Shown here piece by piece: positions 26,530-35,389 of a DNA stretch of 57,944 nt (position 1 is the first letter of the stretch; the number at the start of each line of letters is the position of its first letter). The notes under the pieces were generated by a model. It did no database searches and had not been told where the DNA came from. It was given only the letters and a program-made list of their open reading frames with translations. This stretch comes from Betaproteobacteria bacterium Ga0077523 (GTDB taxonomy: Bacteria > Pseudomonadota > Gammaproteobacteria > Burkholderiales > Ga0077523): contig LNDQ01000086.1 of NCBI GenBank assembly GCA_001464695.1, positions 1-57,944 of the forward strand, written 5' to 3'. The translations under genes and the position numbers were made by a program.

Positions 26530-27422
26530 AGGCCGAAGCGTCGCGCCAGCCACGGGCGCAGACCCTTGTGTGATTGCTTGAGATAGCGCTTCACCGCCTC
26601 GAACACTCCGACGTCGACGGCAACTGCCGTCGGTGCACCGGGGACCGGTGGCGAACTCGCTTCGATACCCCGTTCCGATTCACCGAGGCTCACGCCGTGC
26701 GTGCCGCTGCCGTCGAATCCGATGTTCTCGACCAGCGTCTGCGGCGGATAGAGCACGAGACCGTTGCGCATGAATACGCTCAGCAGCCAGCGCACGCCCC
26801 ACGAGTCGATCTTGCCGGCCCGTTGCTGCCGCAGCATCGCGAAGTAGTTGTATGCACCGTCGAGGTTGAAGCGGCGGCGCAGCGCCCGATCGGCTTCGAG
26901 TGTGAAATAGCCCTTCATGTCCGGATCATAGGCGTCCCAGGCGCGCTGCCACGTACCCCACCCCCAGCAACTGATGAGCGGCAGGAAAGCAGCACGGTTT
27001 GATTCGTCCGGCGCAACAGGAAACATGTAGCCCGACACCTGCATCACCCGGGAATCATCCGCGTAGCGGGCCAGTGTGTCATTCATGAAGCGCAGAAAGC
27101 CCGGCGCGGTGAGGAGGTCGTCCTCCAAGACGATCGCACGTCCGTGATCTCGGCAAAGGGCTCCCACACCCGACACGATGGAGGCGGAAAGACCCAGATT
27201 GCGTTCTCGGGCGACGACGTGCAAGGCGCGAAAGCCGCGAATATCCCCGACCATCCGTCGGACCTCGTCGACCTTCGGGGCTGCCTGCTCGTCCTTGGCA
27301 CCGTCCGAGAACACATAGAGTTCGCTATCTCTAGCTTCGGGGTTGCGGAGCAGCGCCTCGATGGTCCTGCGGGCATGGACGGGGCGGTTGTAGACGAAAA
27401 GCGCGATCGGGGCTAGGGTCAT
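26526..27422 (-). CDS. GT-A fold glycosyltransferase (GT2/GNT-I-like)
   Basis: A 298-residue protein. IALFVYNRPVHARRTIEAL at the N-terminus and AIVLEDDLLTAPGFLRFMN (about 94-112) with its EDD metal motif are typical of the GNT-I-like bacterial GT-A enzymes. SCWGWGTWQRAWD (about 150-162) is a highly characteristic motif of this group. The donor is not predictable. The ATG at 27422 is preceded by a 111-bp non-coding gap, the largest in this part of the operon, so a promoter may lie there. Confidence 0.83.
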   Translation of the reverse strand: MTLAPIALFVYNRPVHARRTIEALLRNPEARDSELYVFSDGAKDEQAAPKVDEVRRMVGDIRGFRALHVVARERNLGLSASIVSGVGALCRDHGRAIVLEDDLLTAPGFLRFMNDTLARYADDSRVMQVSGYMFPVAPDESNRAAFLPLISCWGWGTWQRAWDAYDPDMKGYFTLEADRALRRRFNLDGAYNYFAMLRQQRAGKIDSWGVRWLLSVFMRNGLVLYPPQTLVENIGFDGSGTHGVSLGESERGIEASSPPVPGAPTAVAVDVGVFEAVKRYLKQSHKGLRPWLARRFGL

Positions 27423-27468
27423 TGGGCGGGTGGCGCCGACACGTCTTTGCGCGCCATCTCAGCCTCGC

Positions 27469-27474
27469 AGTATA
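27469..27474 (-). promoter_or_regulatory. possible -10 element for the genes from 27422 downwards
   Basis: The 111-bp gap between two tightly packed gene groups contains, on the minus strand, TATACT in an AT-richer patch, 47 nt before the ATG at 27422. No good -35 hexamer sits at 16-18 bp. This is weak evidence and only suggests that the genes below 27.4 kb may have an additional promoter. Confidence 0.25.
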
Positions 27475-27533
27475 TCTTCCCGTGCAAAACCCTCCCGACG
27501 GCACAGACACGGCAACTCGTCGACATCGAACCG

Positions 27534-28268
27534 TCACCGGCTGCCCGTTCCGACCGGCGTTGCTGCACCGACTTTCCGGAATAGCCCGACCCAGCCGTCG
27601 GTGCGACCGAGCAATCCGCCAGAACAGCGAAACGCAAGCGCAGAAAGCAGGTCGACGATCTGCAACACACGCCCCATTCGGGATCGTACGAGCCGTCCGC
27701 GTGCATGATTGATGCGCCAATAGCTGCGGCGATACCAGAGGTCCACGAGGCGGAGCCGGTTGCGCGCGTAGTACTGGACCTGCGCCTCTTGCTCGCCGAA
27801 GACCATGAGCAACCCAAGCGGTTGATACGGTTTGACGTGGTCGAAATCGTCGTAGAAGTTGTTACTGGACAGGGGAGTGGCAATCAGCAGGTACCCGTCG
27901 GGACCGAGGCGATCCAGATAACCATCCAGGAATCTGAACAGGTCTTCGGGTGCAAAATGTTCGATGACGTGCGACATGAGCAACAGGTCGAAGGCATCGT
28001 TCGTTTGCGCAAAATCTTCGGCGCTCACGCAGGGTAGACCAGCATCCAGGTTGCGTTGGACGATCTGGGCATTCACTTCCACCCCGAGCATATCGAGACC
28101 CTTCGCCCGGAGCGCGATCAGGTTGCGGCCGAAACCACAGCCGACGTCGACCGCTTTCCGGCCGGTACCGCTGGGACAGGCTCGGAGTGCGAACTCCGCA
28201 AGCTTTCGGGCTTCGCCCTCCATGGACAGGATTGCGGCAAATGCAGACCGCAGCGGGCTCGCCATCAT
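27534..28268 (-). CDS. class I SAM-dependent methyltransferase
   Basis: A 244-residue methyltransferase. AVDVGCGFGRNL (about 39-50) is the SAM loop, GVEVNAQ the acidic end of strand 2, and MSHVIEHFAPEDL motif IV. GYLLIATPLSSNNFYDDFDHVKPYQP is seen in methyltransferases of glycan loci. The start is ATG 28268 or 28265 (two Met codons in a row), 8 bp after the Wzm stop. Downstream is a 111-bp gap. It may cap or decorate the chain before export, a role suggested only by its place next to the exporter genes. Confidence 0.84.
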   Translation of the reverse strand: MMASPLRSAFAAILSMEGEARKLAEFALRACPSGTGRKAVDVGCGFGRNLIALRAKGLDMLGVEVNAQIVQRNLDAGLPCVSAEDFAQTNDAFDLLLMSHVIEHFAPEDLFRFLDGYLDRLGPDGYLLIATPLSSNNFYDDFDHVKPYQPLGLLMVFGEQEAQVQYYARNRLRLVDLWYRRSYWRINHARGRLVRSRMGRVLQIVDLLSALAFRCSGGLLGRTDGWVGLFRKVGAATPVGTGSR

Positions 28269-28275
28269 GGTGGTC

Positions 28276-29109
28276 TCAAACGCGATCCACCACGGTGCGC
28301 TCCACCCGTGCGAAGAAGAACAATCCACCGACCAAGAGCACGGAGGTGACGACCAGAGCCTTCGTCACCATCGCAAGCGTCGGCGCGGCCGCGCCGGGAA
28401 ACAAGGACCAGCGCAACCCTTCGAGGCAGGCGACCATGGGATTCCATTCGTAGAGCCAGCGCCAATGCTCAGGCACTATGGCCGAGGTCGTGTAGGCCAC
28501 AGGACTCACGAACATCGCCAACTGCAACAGTAGCGGCACGGCATGTCGAAGATCCCGGAACAGGCCGTCCATGGCCGCAAACCAGAGACTCCCCCCGAGG
28601 GTGAGCAACACCCCCAGCAGCATGAACAATGGGGCGGCGAACAGGTTGGCAGTGGGTGCTATGCGATACCAGAACATCAGCACGATCAACAGGACCAGGG
28701 CGATCGCAAGATCGATCAGACCGGACAGCACTGAAGCCAGCGGCAGCACCAACCGCGGGAAGTACACCTTGGTGATGAGATTGGCATTGGCGGTGAGGCT
28801 CGTACCGGCGTCCGCCAACCCGCGGCTGAAGAACTGCCAGAAGACCATACCCGCGAAAACCACCGGAACATAGGGCAAATTGCCGGCAGCCTTCACCGCG
28901 ACCAGGCGAAACAGGAGCAGGAAAATCAGCGTGTAGGCTACCGGGGCAAGTATGCCCCATGCCATTCCGAGCAACGTCTGCTTGTAGCGCACGCGGACGT
29001 TGCGCCAGGCCAGCAACCCGGCCAAGTGGCGGTAGTGCCACAGCTCGTGGAGTCCCAAGCCGCGCAGGACTCCGGGTTCGATCTCGTACGTGTACCGCCC
29101 ATGGCTCAT
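28276..29109 (-). CDS. wzm: ABC-2 type polysaccharide exporter permease (Wzm)
   Basis: A 277-residue integral membrane protein. The N-terminal LAWRNVRVRYKQTLLGMAWGILAP (from about residue 33) is the amphipathic helix and first membrane entry of Wzm/KpsM/TagG. Five more hydrophobic segments follow. It forms the channel that moves lipid-linked glycan across the inner membrane with the ATPase at 30234. I chose ATG 29109; a TTG at 29118 would overlap the FkbM stop as TTGA. The FkbM gene separates it from wzt, which is unusual. Confidence 0.92.
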   Translation of the reverse strand: MSHGRYTYEIEPGVLRGLGLHELWHYRHLAGLLAWRNVRVRYKQTLLGMAWGILAPVAYTLIFLLLFRLVAVKAAGNLPYVPVVFAGMVFWQFFSRGLADAGTSLTANANLITKVYFPRLVLPLASVLSGLIDLAIALVLLIVLMFWYRIAPTANLFAAPLFMLLGVLLTLGGSLWFAAMDGLFRDLRHAVPLLLQLAMFVSPVAYTTSAIVPEHWRWLYEWNPMVACLEGLRWSLFPGAAAPTLAMVTKALVVTSVLLVGGLFFFARVERTVVDRV

Positions 29110-29114
29110 TGCAG

Positions 29115-30230
29115 TCAACCGTTGGGGTAGCCTTGGTACATGTACTGGCACCAACGCGGAGCGCTGCGCGGTGCCCACACATAGGCCTGACGACGCAGGA
29201 AACGCATCATCGGTGTGTCGGAAAGCCACGGCCTGTAATGCTTGACGTAGTGCAGGTCGACGATCGCCTGCTTGAGAACGGCGGCTTCGGACTCGGAAAA
29301 CAGTTGCCGTTGCTCTGCCTGGCCCACCAGATCGAACGCCTCCGCGAAGAAATTGTACGTGCAGTACACCACGATCATACGACGCAGAGCGCCGGCATTT
29401 GCGGACTCGAGCAGCTTCGAGCGCTTGCGGAAATACAGAGCGTCGAATTCCCAGATGCGCGCCGACACCGTCGGGCTGTTGCCGTAGGTGGAGAAGACCT
29501 TCCGCTGGAAGTGTTCATGATCGCCCTGATGGGGCAGATGAACGCGCGCAACGCGTACGTCGAACAGTTCGAATCCGTGAGCCTCGAAGTACTCGTTGGC
29601 CGCGTGGAATCCGGCGTCCTTGGGATACAGATCATGCAGCCCCACCTCGATCTCGATGCCGAGCATGGCATCGAGACGCGGACCGTCGAGCCCCTGCATG
29701 ACCTCGAGTTCGGCCCCCTGGATGTCGAGCTTGATCATGTCAATCCGAGCTTCGTCGTGCCGATCCATAACCGTCGCCAGGGACGACGTCTGGATCTGCG
29801 TCGGCACGATGGGATACAGATACCGCGGGTCGACGTAGGCAGCACAATCCCGCGAGACAGCGGGGTCAATCTCGAACAGTGAACTACCCGTCGGAGCGTT
29901 GGAAACGTAGAGCGTGCGTTCGCCGCCCGAGCCGGACAGTCCGGCCGCAACGATACTGCAGCGTCCGCCATACCCGGCGGCCGCGTTGATCGCTTCCAGT
30001 TCCTTGCAGGCCTGTGCGCGCGGCTCGATCTGATAGACCGCAGCCACGTGCGGCAGATATTGCCAGTGCGGCAACAATCCGTGGGCGGCGCCCACATCCA
30101 CGGCGACCAGCCGCTCCGAACCGAGTATCGTCTGCGACAACGACACTTCGGTCAGCGTGTCCGTACGTCGAGGCGCCACTATCCGACGCACACGGCGGGC
30201 CAAGGTATACAGGCGTCTCAGGATCGGCAT
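29115..30230 (-). CDS. FkbM family methyltransferase located between wzt and wzm
   Basis: A 371-residue protein, longer than the usual FkbM size. VAVDVGAAHGLLPH (about 42-55) is the SAM loop, IEPRAQA the strand-2 end, and IDMIKLDIQGAELEV the FkbM motif. The last ~120 residues form an extra helical region with FDALYFRKRSKLL and YNFFAEAFDLV, seen in FkbM proteins of O-antigen loci. It starts 3 bp after wzt and ends 5 bp before the wzm ATG, so it is co-expressed with the exporter. A terminal methyl cap recognised by the Wzt C-domain is an attractive but unproven role. Confidence 0.87.
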   Translation of the reverse strand: MPILRRLYTLARRVRRIVAPRRTDTLTEVSLSQTILGSERLVAVDVGAAHGLLPHWQYLPHVAAVYQIEPRAQACKELEAINAAAGYGGRCSIVAAGLSGSGGERTLYVSNAPTGSSLFEIDPAVSRDCAAYVDPRYLYPIVPTQIQTSSLATVMDRHDEARIDMIKLDIQGAELEVMQGLDGPRLDAMLGIEIEVGLHDLYPKDAGFHAANEYFEAHGFELFDVRVARVHLPHQGDHEHFQRKVFSTYGNSPTVSARIWEFDALYFRKRSKLLESANAGALRRMIVVYCTYNFFAEAFDLVGQAEQRQLFSESEAAVLKQAIVDLHYVKHYRPWLSDTPMMRFLRRQAYVWAPRSAPRWCQYMYQGYPNG

Positions 30231-30233
30231 GGG

Positions 30234-31454
30234 CTATTCGCGGACAAATCGGTACTTGGGGGAGAAGAATCCCAGGCGAAGATGAAAATCCTCCTCGTCC
30301 GACTCGATCGACAGGTGCGGAAGACTCACGTTGGAGTCAAGAATGTCCTCGAACGCGCTGAAGTCACCGTTCCCAAGACAAACCGATAGAGCGAACTCGC
30401 CAGGCCGGAACCGATTCTCAGGAAAGCTCACCGAGAACTCTCCCGATGCACCTCGAGGCACCGTTTGTTCGGAGAGTACTTCCTTGACCGACGTTATCAC
30501 CTCGCCGGTACCGGCAGCCGCGATCGTCAGAAGAAAGCCCAGGTTGTCGAGAGACTCGACCGCCTCGTAGCTGAAGTCCAGGGTTATGTCCTGGCCGGGC
30601 CGGAACGTCCATTGATCCGCCTGCCCCGTATCACGCACCGACATCGAAGTGAAGCGCGCGCGGCCACCGGTTCGATTGAGCCGATTTACCATCGACCGCC
30701 CGCGCATATCCAGGGACGTACGCTGTCGCGACAGGTACTGGCCGATCACCTCCGAAACCGCGCCGTCGGCGACGAGGCGGCCATCCTCGAGCAGCAATGC
30801 TCGCTGGCAAAGGCTGCGGATCGCCTGCAGATTGTGACTCACGAACAGGACGGTGCGTCCTTCACCGTGCACACCCTCATCCATCTTGCTCAGGCACTTC
30901 TTCTGGAATCCGATGTCGCCGACTGCCAGCACTTCATCGATGATCATGATGTCGGGCTCCAGATGCGCCGCGACAGCGAACGCGAGGCGCACGTACATCC
31001 CTGAGGAATACCGCTTGACCGGAGTGTCCACGAACCGGTCGACACCCGCAAATGCGACAATCTCATCGAAGCGCGCCTCCACCTCGGCCTTGCGCATTCC
31101 CAGTATGGCACCGGAGAGGAAAATGTTCTCTCGTCCGGTCAGCTCAGGATGAAATCCGGTCCCCACTTCGAGAATGGTCCCGACCCGGCCGACGATACGC
31201 GCACGCCCCGCTGACGGGGAAGTGACGCGAGACAACATCTTCAACAGCGTGCTCTTGCCCGCTCCGTTCGATCCGACGATGCCCACAGCCTCGCCTCGGT
31301 GAATCTGGAATGTGAGATCCCGGGCCGCCCAGAATTGCTGTTCCTCCCTAGGGGAATTCCTTTCCGTCAGCCGACGCCACAAGCCGAACCCGGATGATTC
31401 GCCCAGTTGGTAGCGCTTGGACAAGCCCTCAACGTCGATGACGACGTCGTTCAT
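30234..31454 (-). CDS. wzt: ABC exporter ATP-binding protein with C-terminal glycan-binding domain (Wzt)
   Basis: A 406-residue protein. The ATPase domain has Walker A GSNGAGKST (61-69), signature YSSGM (149-153), Walker B IMIIDE (169-174) and the switch VSHN (205-208). Residues from about 245 to the end form the beta-sandwich domain found in Wzt proteins that recognise a modified chain end, as in O9a-type systems. This implies a capped chain, consistent with the many methyltransferases here. Together with Wzm it powers export of finished polymer. The ATG at 31454 is 35 bp downstream of the dioxygenase gene. Confidence 0.93.
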   Translation of the reverse strand: MNDVVIDVEGLSKRYQLGESSGFGLWRRLTERNSPREEQQFWAARDLTFQIHRGEAVGIVGSNGAGKSTLLKMLSRVTSPSAGRARIVGRVGTILEVGTGFHPELTGRENIFLSGAILGMRKAEVEARFDEIVAFAGVDRFVDTPVKRYSSGMYVRLAFAVAAHLEPDIMIIDEVLAVGDIGFQKKCLSKMDEGVHGEGRTVLFVSHNLQAIRSLCQRALLLEDGRLVADGAVSEVIGQYLSRQRTSLDMRGRSMVNRLNRTGGRARFTSMSVRDTGQADQWTFRPGQDITLDFSYEAVESLDNLGFLLTIAAAGTGEVITSVKEVLSEQTVPRGASGEFSVSFPENRFRPGEFALSVCLGNGDFSAFEDILDSNVSLPHLSIESDEEDFHLRLGFFSPKYRFVRE

Positions 31455-31489
31455 GACACAAGCACGTTCGATGGAGGAAGCACGTCGTC

Positions 31490-32713
31490 TCAGGTCCTCG
31501 ACAGCGTCCGCTTGATCCGACCTGCAAGCCGCCGTGGCAGCCGTTTCACCTGCTGCGCGAAACCGGGGGGGCTTGAATAGATCATCTGCAACGCGTAGCG
31601 CTCGCCACCTCGCGCAACACCCCCGCGATGCAACGTCTCGCCACCGGCAAACAACATCAGATCCCCATCGTCGCTTGTGAGGGCTCGTTCGCCTTCCAGA
31701 AGGGTCGCCGACAAAGCAGAGTCGTCAAGCACGTCATCGCCAGGACATGCGCTTCCCTGCAAGTCCGACGGCAGCGCAGCAAACGCGGGGCGCAGAGCGG
31801 GCGTGCAGAACAATGGGCGGTTGTAGATCGTATCGGCACTCTCGCGCGACGCGGCGAATTCATTGTTCGCGTAATCCAGATACTTAAAGAAGGAGGTCTG
31901 GCTTCGCCAACGGATCAGCGATCTGCTACCAGGAAGGTAGGTGAACGGGCCGCAATCCGGGTCAACCTCGTTCAAGTAGAACATCGACTTCGCGGACAGA
32001 TTGTCGAGGTCGTAGTGCTGCTGGACCGTCCTGGGCGCGGCAAGCCCGATATCCTGATAACAGATCTTGAACCAGGTCTCTCCCGGGTGCGACAAGGTCA
32101 GTGAATAGCCGGACAACTCCAGACGGAAGCCGGCGTAGGCACTGATAGCATCCTCAATACGCTTGTCGCGGACAAAGGACTTCAAGATGTTCCAGTGTGT
32201 ACCGCGCGCGGGAATCGTAACGAAGCAGCGTGCGCCCGAACCGCTATCGCGCTGCGACTCGACTTCTCGATAGTACGGCTGCAGGGACTCGACGATCGCC
32301 CTGCGCATCGGCGTGTCCATTCGGAAAGCGGCGGCCCCGTGATCCTGCAACTGCGCAACGATGCGCTCAACCTCGACGTCCGGCGCGCGCGTCGTCGCAC
32401 GCCCTCGAATCACTTGCACAATCTCGGCACGAATGGCCTCCTGCGACTTGACCAGCGCCGCCGAGACGAAAGGAAGGTAGTCCTCGGGCATGCGCTGGCC
32501 GGCCAATGCCTGCTTCAAGTCGGAAAGTATAGGTTGCGTCTTACGATCGAATTCCGTACCCGCACGACTCGCATTCAGAGCGGCGGCGGAAACTATTTCT
32601 GCCCAGATAACGTCGACCGCCGTGAAATAGCGGCTCGCATCTGCAAACACGCGGGTCTCCGGCGAGAGCGTCCTGAATGCCGGATGAGAGGCATAGTCGA
32701 TCGTCAGCTTCAA
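31490..32713 (-). CDS. PhyH-like Fe(II)/2-oxoglutarate dioxygenase-like protein
   Basis: A 407-residue protein. HYD (H233, D235) and LHRGG (H362), with Arg372 after it, form an apparent Fe(II)/2-oxoglutarate facial triad in a double-stranded beta-helix; CGPFTYLPGSRS between them is typical of phytanoyl-CoA dioxygenase relatives. The N-terminal 180 residues do not match anything I recognise. Hydroxylation of an acyl group or sugar is inferred from the fold only. The start is TTG 32713, overlapping the stop of the capsule-type gene as TTGA, so it belongs to the same operon as the FkbH/ACP genes and wzt. Such oxygenases are rare in O-antigen loci. Confidence 0.72.
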   Translation of the reverse strand: MKLTIDYASHPAFRTLSPETRVFADASRYFTAVDVIWAEIVSAAALNASRAGTEFDRKTQPILSDLKQALAGQRMPEDYLPFVSAALVKSQEAIRAEIVQVIRGRATTRAPDVEVERIVAQLQDHGAAAFRMDTPMRRAIVESLQPYYREVESQRDSGSGARCFVTIPARGTHWNILKSFVRDKRIEDAISAYAGFRLELSGYSLTLSHPGETWFKICYQDIGLAAPRTVQQHYDLDNLSAKSMFYLNEVDPDCGPFTYLPGSRSLIRWRSQTSFFKYLDYANNEFAASRESADTIYNRPLFCTPALRPAFAALPSDLQGSACPGDDVLDDSALSATLLEGERALTSDDGDLMLFAGGETLHRGGVARGGERYALQMIYSSPPGFAQQVKRLPRRLAGRIKRTLSRT

Positions 32714-34512
32714 CCCGTGGACCTCACGCGTATTGCTGTGTCGCTTGCATGCGCACCTCGTTGTTCGCGGGCGAAACTGAGCAGCGCCTTCTGCATTCCG
32801 TCACCCATGTCTTCGAGACTGCCATACAAGCCCAGGACCAAGCGCTCTACCTCGCGCGCGAGCGCACGGCACTCGTCACTCACGCAAAGCGATGACGTCG
32901 CTTCCTTGCTCGATTCCAACCAAGTCGATACCAAACTGTACGCACCGACGGTCACCGTCTGGACGATCTGTCGGCTCGCGACTGGATCCAGCAGCGGACG
33001 AAGCGCTGTCCGAGCAACGCTCATGGGAGCGACGCGCCGGTGCACCGCCCGCCACAGTCGCACGATCGAACCCGGCGGCGTTGGTCCGGTGGTAGGCGCC
33101 GCCGATCCGAAAGTCGCCGCGCCGAATTCGAGGGCACACCACCGGAACATCCGTCGCACACGCTCCCCGCTCCAACCGCTCGCCAATGCTCGCTCGATGC
33201 ATGCTTCATACTCTGACGCATCCCTGGCCACGTAGGTCGGATCGGGCGGATACAGGAGCACGTCGGGCGCCCATTCGACCACGGGTATCCCCAGCAGGCC
33301 GAGTTCCTTGCCTGCGCTCGACCACGCGTTGAGAACGACGTCAGCGCACTTGGCCAGATCGTAGAGCGACAGGTTCTGATCGGGCCAGTTGATCGCGCAA
33401 TTCTCGGGGACGGCGCGCAGCCGTTCGGTCAATCGTCTGGCATTGTCAGAGTAGATGCTGTCCCGGCGATTCGGAAACTCGCGCGGATGCACTCGCAATA
33501 CGAGGAACAGATCCGGTCTACGCGCGATGAACTCGAGCAGCATGTCCACCCATTCATGCTGAGTATCGAACGCCGATCGGTGTCTGACCAGAAGACCGGC
33601 CTCTTCGGCCGCGAACCATTCGTCATAACTGCTCATCGTCGCCAAGAGCATCCGCTGGCCAGGACGGACATGGAACAGATCTCGCCCGTCGAATCGTCCC
33701 GCACGAGCCGACGCCGAGTACACGAACGCGCTCTTCGACCCGAAGAGATGCAGCATGTGGTCGGAGACCAGCCTCAGATGTTCTGGCGAGGCCGGCAGAT
33801 CCGATGCGAGTTCCCAAGCCCGTCGAAGGTCTTCGTACCAGATTCCGATTCCGCCGCGGGCGAGGATCGCTCGATAGTGCCGGCTCCCCATGCCCCCCGA
33901 GGCCTCCATGAAGTACTCTTTCAAACCGCGGTTGCGGGCCACTTCGAGACATGCCGCGACGATGGAATAGGTCGAGCTGTAGGTAACGACGGCATCCGGT
34001 CGATGCTTGTCGATCAATGCACCCGTCGCCTTGACCGACAGGATCGTATTGCAGAGCTGATCGCGGTATTCAGTCCATTCGGCATCGGAAAGGTCCAATC
34101 GGTCCTTCTTCTTCAAGGCCAGGAACGGATACAGGGCGCGACGGCCGACGGGAATGTCATCAACGATGAGGTCGAGTGCCGATCGCGGATCGAGTCCGTC
34201 GACCATCCGCCGGGTCGCAGCAATGGACTCTTCACTCAAGACACCCACGAGTCTTTCGCCGGTCAGTTCGAGCGCCTGCTTCAGTGTATCGGCTCGAAGA
34301 CGGCAATCGTCGCAGACCCGTTCGCGCCGCTCTGAGGTGGCGTCGGGAGGCAAGCCATGTGCCGCCATGACCACGCAGTGGCGATCGAACACGCCCCCGC
34401 AGGTTATGAAGGCGACTTCGTGACCATCCGCTTGCAGGGACGCAGCGACGCGCCCCTCCAGCGCGGCAAACTCCCAGATTCCCGAGAACGGCGAGAAGAA
34501 CAGCAGCTTCAT
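32710..34512 (-). CDS. capsule polysaccharide biosynthesis-type (GT-B-like) glycosyltransferase
   Basis: A 600-residue protein. LRVHPREFPNRRDSIY (about 326-341), followed by LYDLAKCADVVLNAWSSAGKE and LGIPVV, matches the C-terminal half of the Capsule_synth/KpsC-S-like fold. The N-terminal region has FSPFSGIWEFAALE, and CDDCRLRA around residue 69. The C-terminal ~120 residues (from about 485) are helical and unassigned. It may add one or several residues to the chain, perhaps the one carrying the acyl group made by the neighbouring module (inference). One base separates its ATG from the preceding stop. Confidence 0.72.
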   Translation of the reverse strand: MKLLFFSPFSGIWEFAALEGRVAASLQADGHEVAFITCGGVFDRHCVVMAAHGLPPDATSERRERVCDDCRLRADTLKQALELTGERLVGVLSEESIAATRRMVDGLDPRSALDLIVDDIPVGRRALYPFLALKKKDRLDLSDAEWTEYRDQLCNTILSVKATGALIDKHRPDAVVTYSSTYSIVAACLEVARNRGLKEYFMEASGGMGSRHYRAILARGGIGIWYEDLRRAWELASDLPASPEHLRLVSDHMLHLFGSKSAFVYSASARAGRFDGRDLFHVRPGQRMLLATMSSYDEWFAAEEAGLLVRHRSAFDTQHEWVDMLLEFIARRPDLFLVLRVHPREFPNRRDSIYSDNARRLTERLRAVPENCAINWPDQNLSLYDLAKCADVVLNAWSSAGKELGLLGIPVVEWAPDVLLYPPDPTYVARDASEYEACIERALASGWSGERVRRMFRWCALEFGAATFGSAAPTTGPTPPGSIVRLWRAVHRRVAPMSVARTALRPLLDPVASRQIVQTVTVGAYSLVSTWLESSKEATSSLCVSDECRALAREVERLVLGLYGSLEDMGDGMQKALLSFAREQRGAHASDTAIRVRSTG

Positions 34513-34513
34513 C

Positions 34514-35389
34514 TCACGCAGTTCCGGACATCAGGCGATCGTGGTAGCCGAGAGCTGCGGGCTCGCGAGCACGAAGCGTCTCGATCTCCACAACCTTGTT
34601 CTTCGACACCCAGGCCCTGACTTCGTCGGCGTTGGCCAACAGTGCGTACGGATCGTCGTGGAGCAATTCGCAGCCAGTCGATACGATTTCGGCCGCGTCC
34701 GCCGACTCCATGAATATTGGAGCCGCGGCGCGAGCCACCCGGGCCCTCGCGCGCAGGAGCTCATCAACCTTGCTCCAGACGAAGTACGGCATGACATCGA
34801 TCGATCGGACGAACATCGTTTCAGCCCAAGGTTGCGTCTTGCCACCCTCCGCCCATGTGCCATTGAAGGTCTTGAAGTAGCGGTAAGGGACCGCAGCTGC
34901 TTCTTCGATCCGATGCAGGAATCCAAGGGAATCTTTCCAGGGAATACCGAGGGTGACCATGCGCGCATGGTGCTTCTCGAAGAACCATTTGAGACTGCCT
35001 TCGCCCCACAGCGTGGCGCCGCGGATCGGCTGCAGCGCTTCGGCTTTCGGTCCGATGCAAAGAAACGAATTGAGCGCACTTTGCGTGCGGATCGCCGGGA
35101 ACTCCCTGAGGAATGCCTGCGGCAGGATCCCGGTCTCCGGAGCGGATTCCGCGGGACTGTAGCGACGCGACCCTGCGAACGCATACGTGTAGGCCGGCAG
35201 GACCAGCGTACGTCCTGGCCCCAGGACCTCGAGCATTTGTTCGAGCAGCATCCGCGGCACTTCCACCACTCGCAGGCCGAACTGGTGTCCGAATGCCCAG
35301 ATGCCCGAGTAGACCACCACGATCTCGTCCTCCGGCGCAATGACCTCTTCGAACCACCGGCGAAACTCGCCCGGGCTGATCCTAGGCAT
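34514..35389 (-). CDS. AAC(3)-fold N-acyltransferase family protein
   Basis: A 291-residue protein of the aminoglycoside 3-N-acetyltransferase fold. GRTLVLPAYTYAF (about 58-70), ETGILPQAFLREFPA and SLGFLHRIEEAAAVPYRY (about 142-159, with the catalytic His and Glu region) mark the family. In glycan loci such proteins are thought to acylate amino-sugars; antibiotic resistance is unlikely given the operon. The acyl donor could be acyl-CoA or the ACP encoded at 37599 (inference). ATG 35389 overlaps the FkbH stop by 8 nt. The frame is open upstream to 35455 but only within the FkbH gene. Confidence 0.8.
   Translation of the reverse strand: MPRISPGEFRRWFEEVIAPEDEIVVVYSGIWAFGHQFGLRVVEVPRMLLEQMLEVLGPGRTLVLPAYTYAFAGSRRYSPAESAPETGILPQAFLREFPAIRTQSALNSFLCIGPKAEALQPIRGATLWGEGSLKWFFEKHHARMVTLGIPWKDSLGFLHRIEEAAAVPYRYFKTFNGTWAEGGKTQPWAETMFVRSIDVMPYFVWSKVDELLRARARVARAAAPIFMESADAAEIVSTGCELLHDDPYALLANADEVRAWVSKNKVVEIETLRAREPAALGYHDRLMSGTA

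Noticed and set aside
34514..35389. Aminoglycoside resistance gene
   Set aside because: The AAC(3) fold is present, but the gene lies inside an FkbH/ACP glycan operon, so a role on amino-sugars is far more likely.
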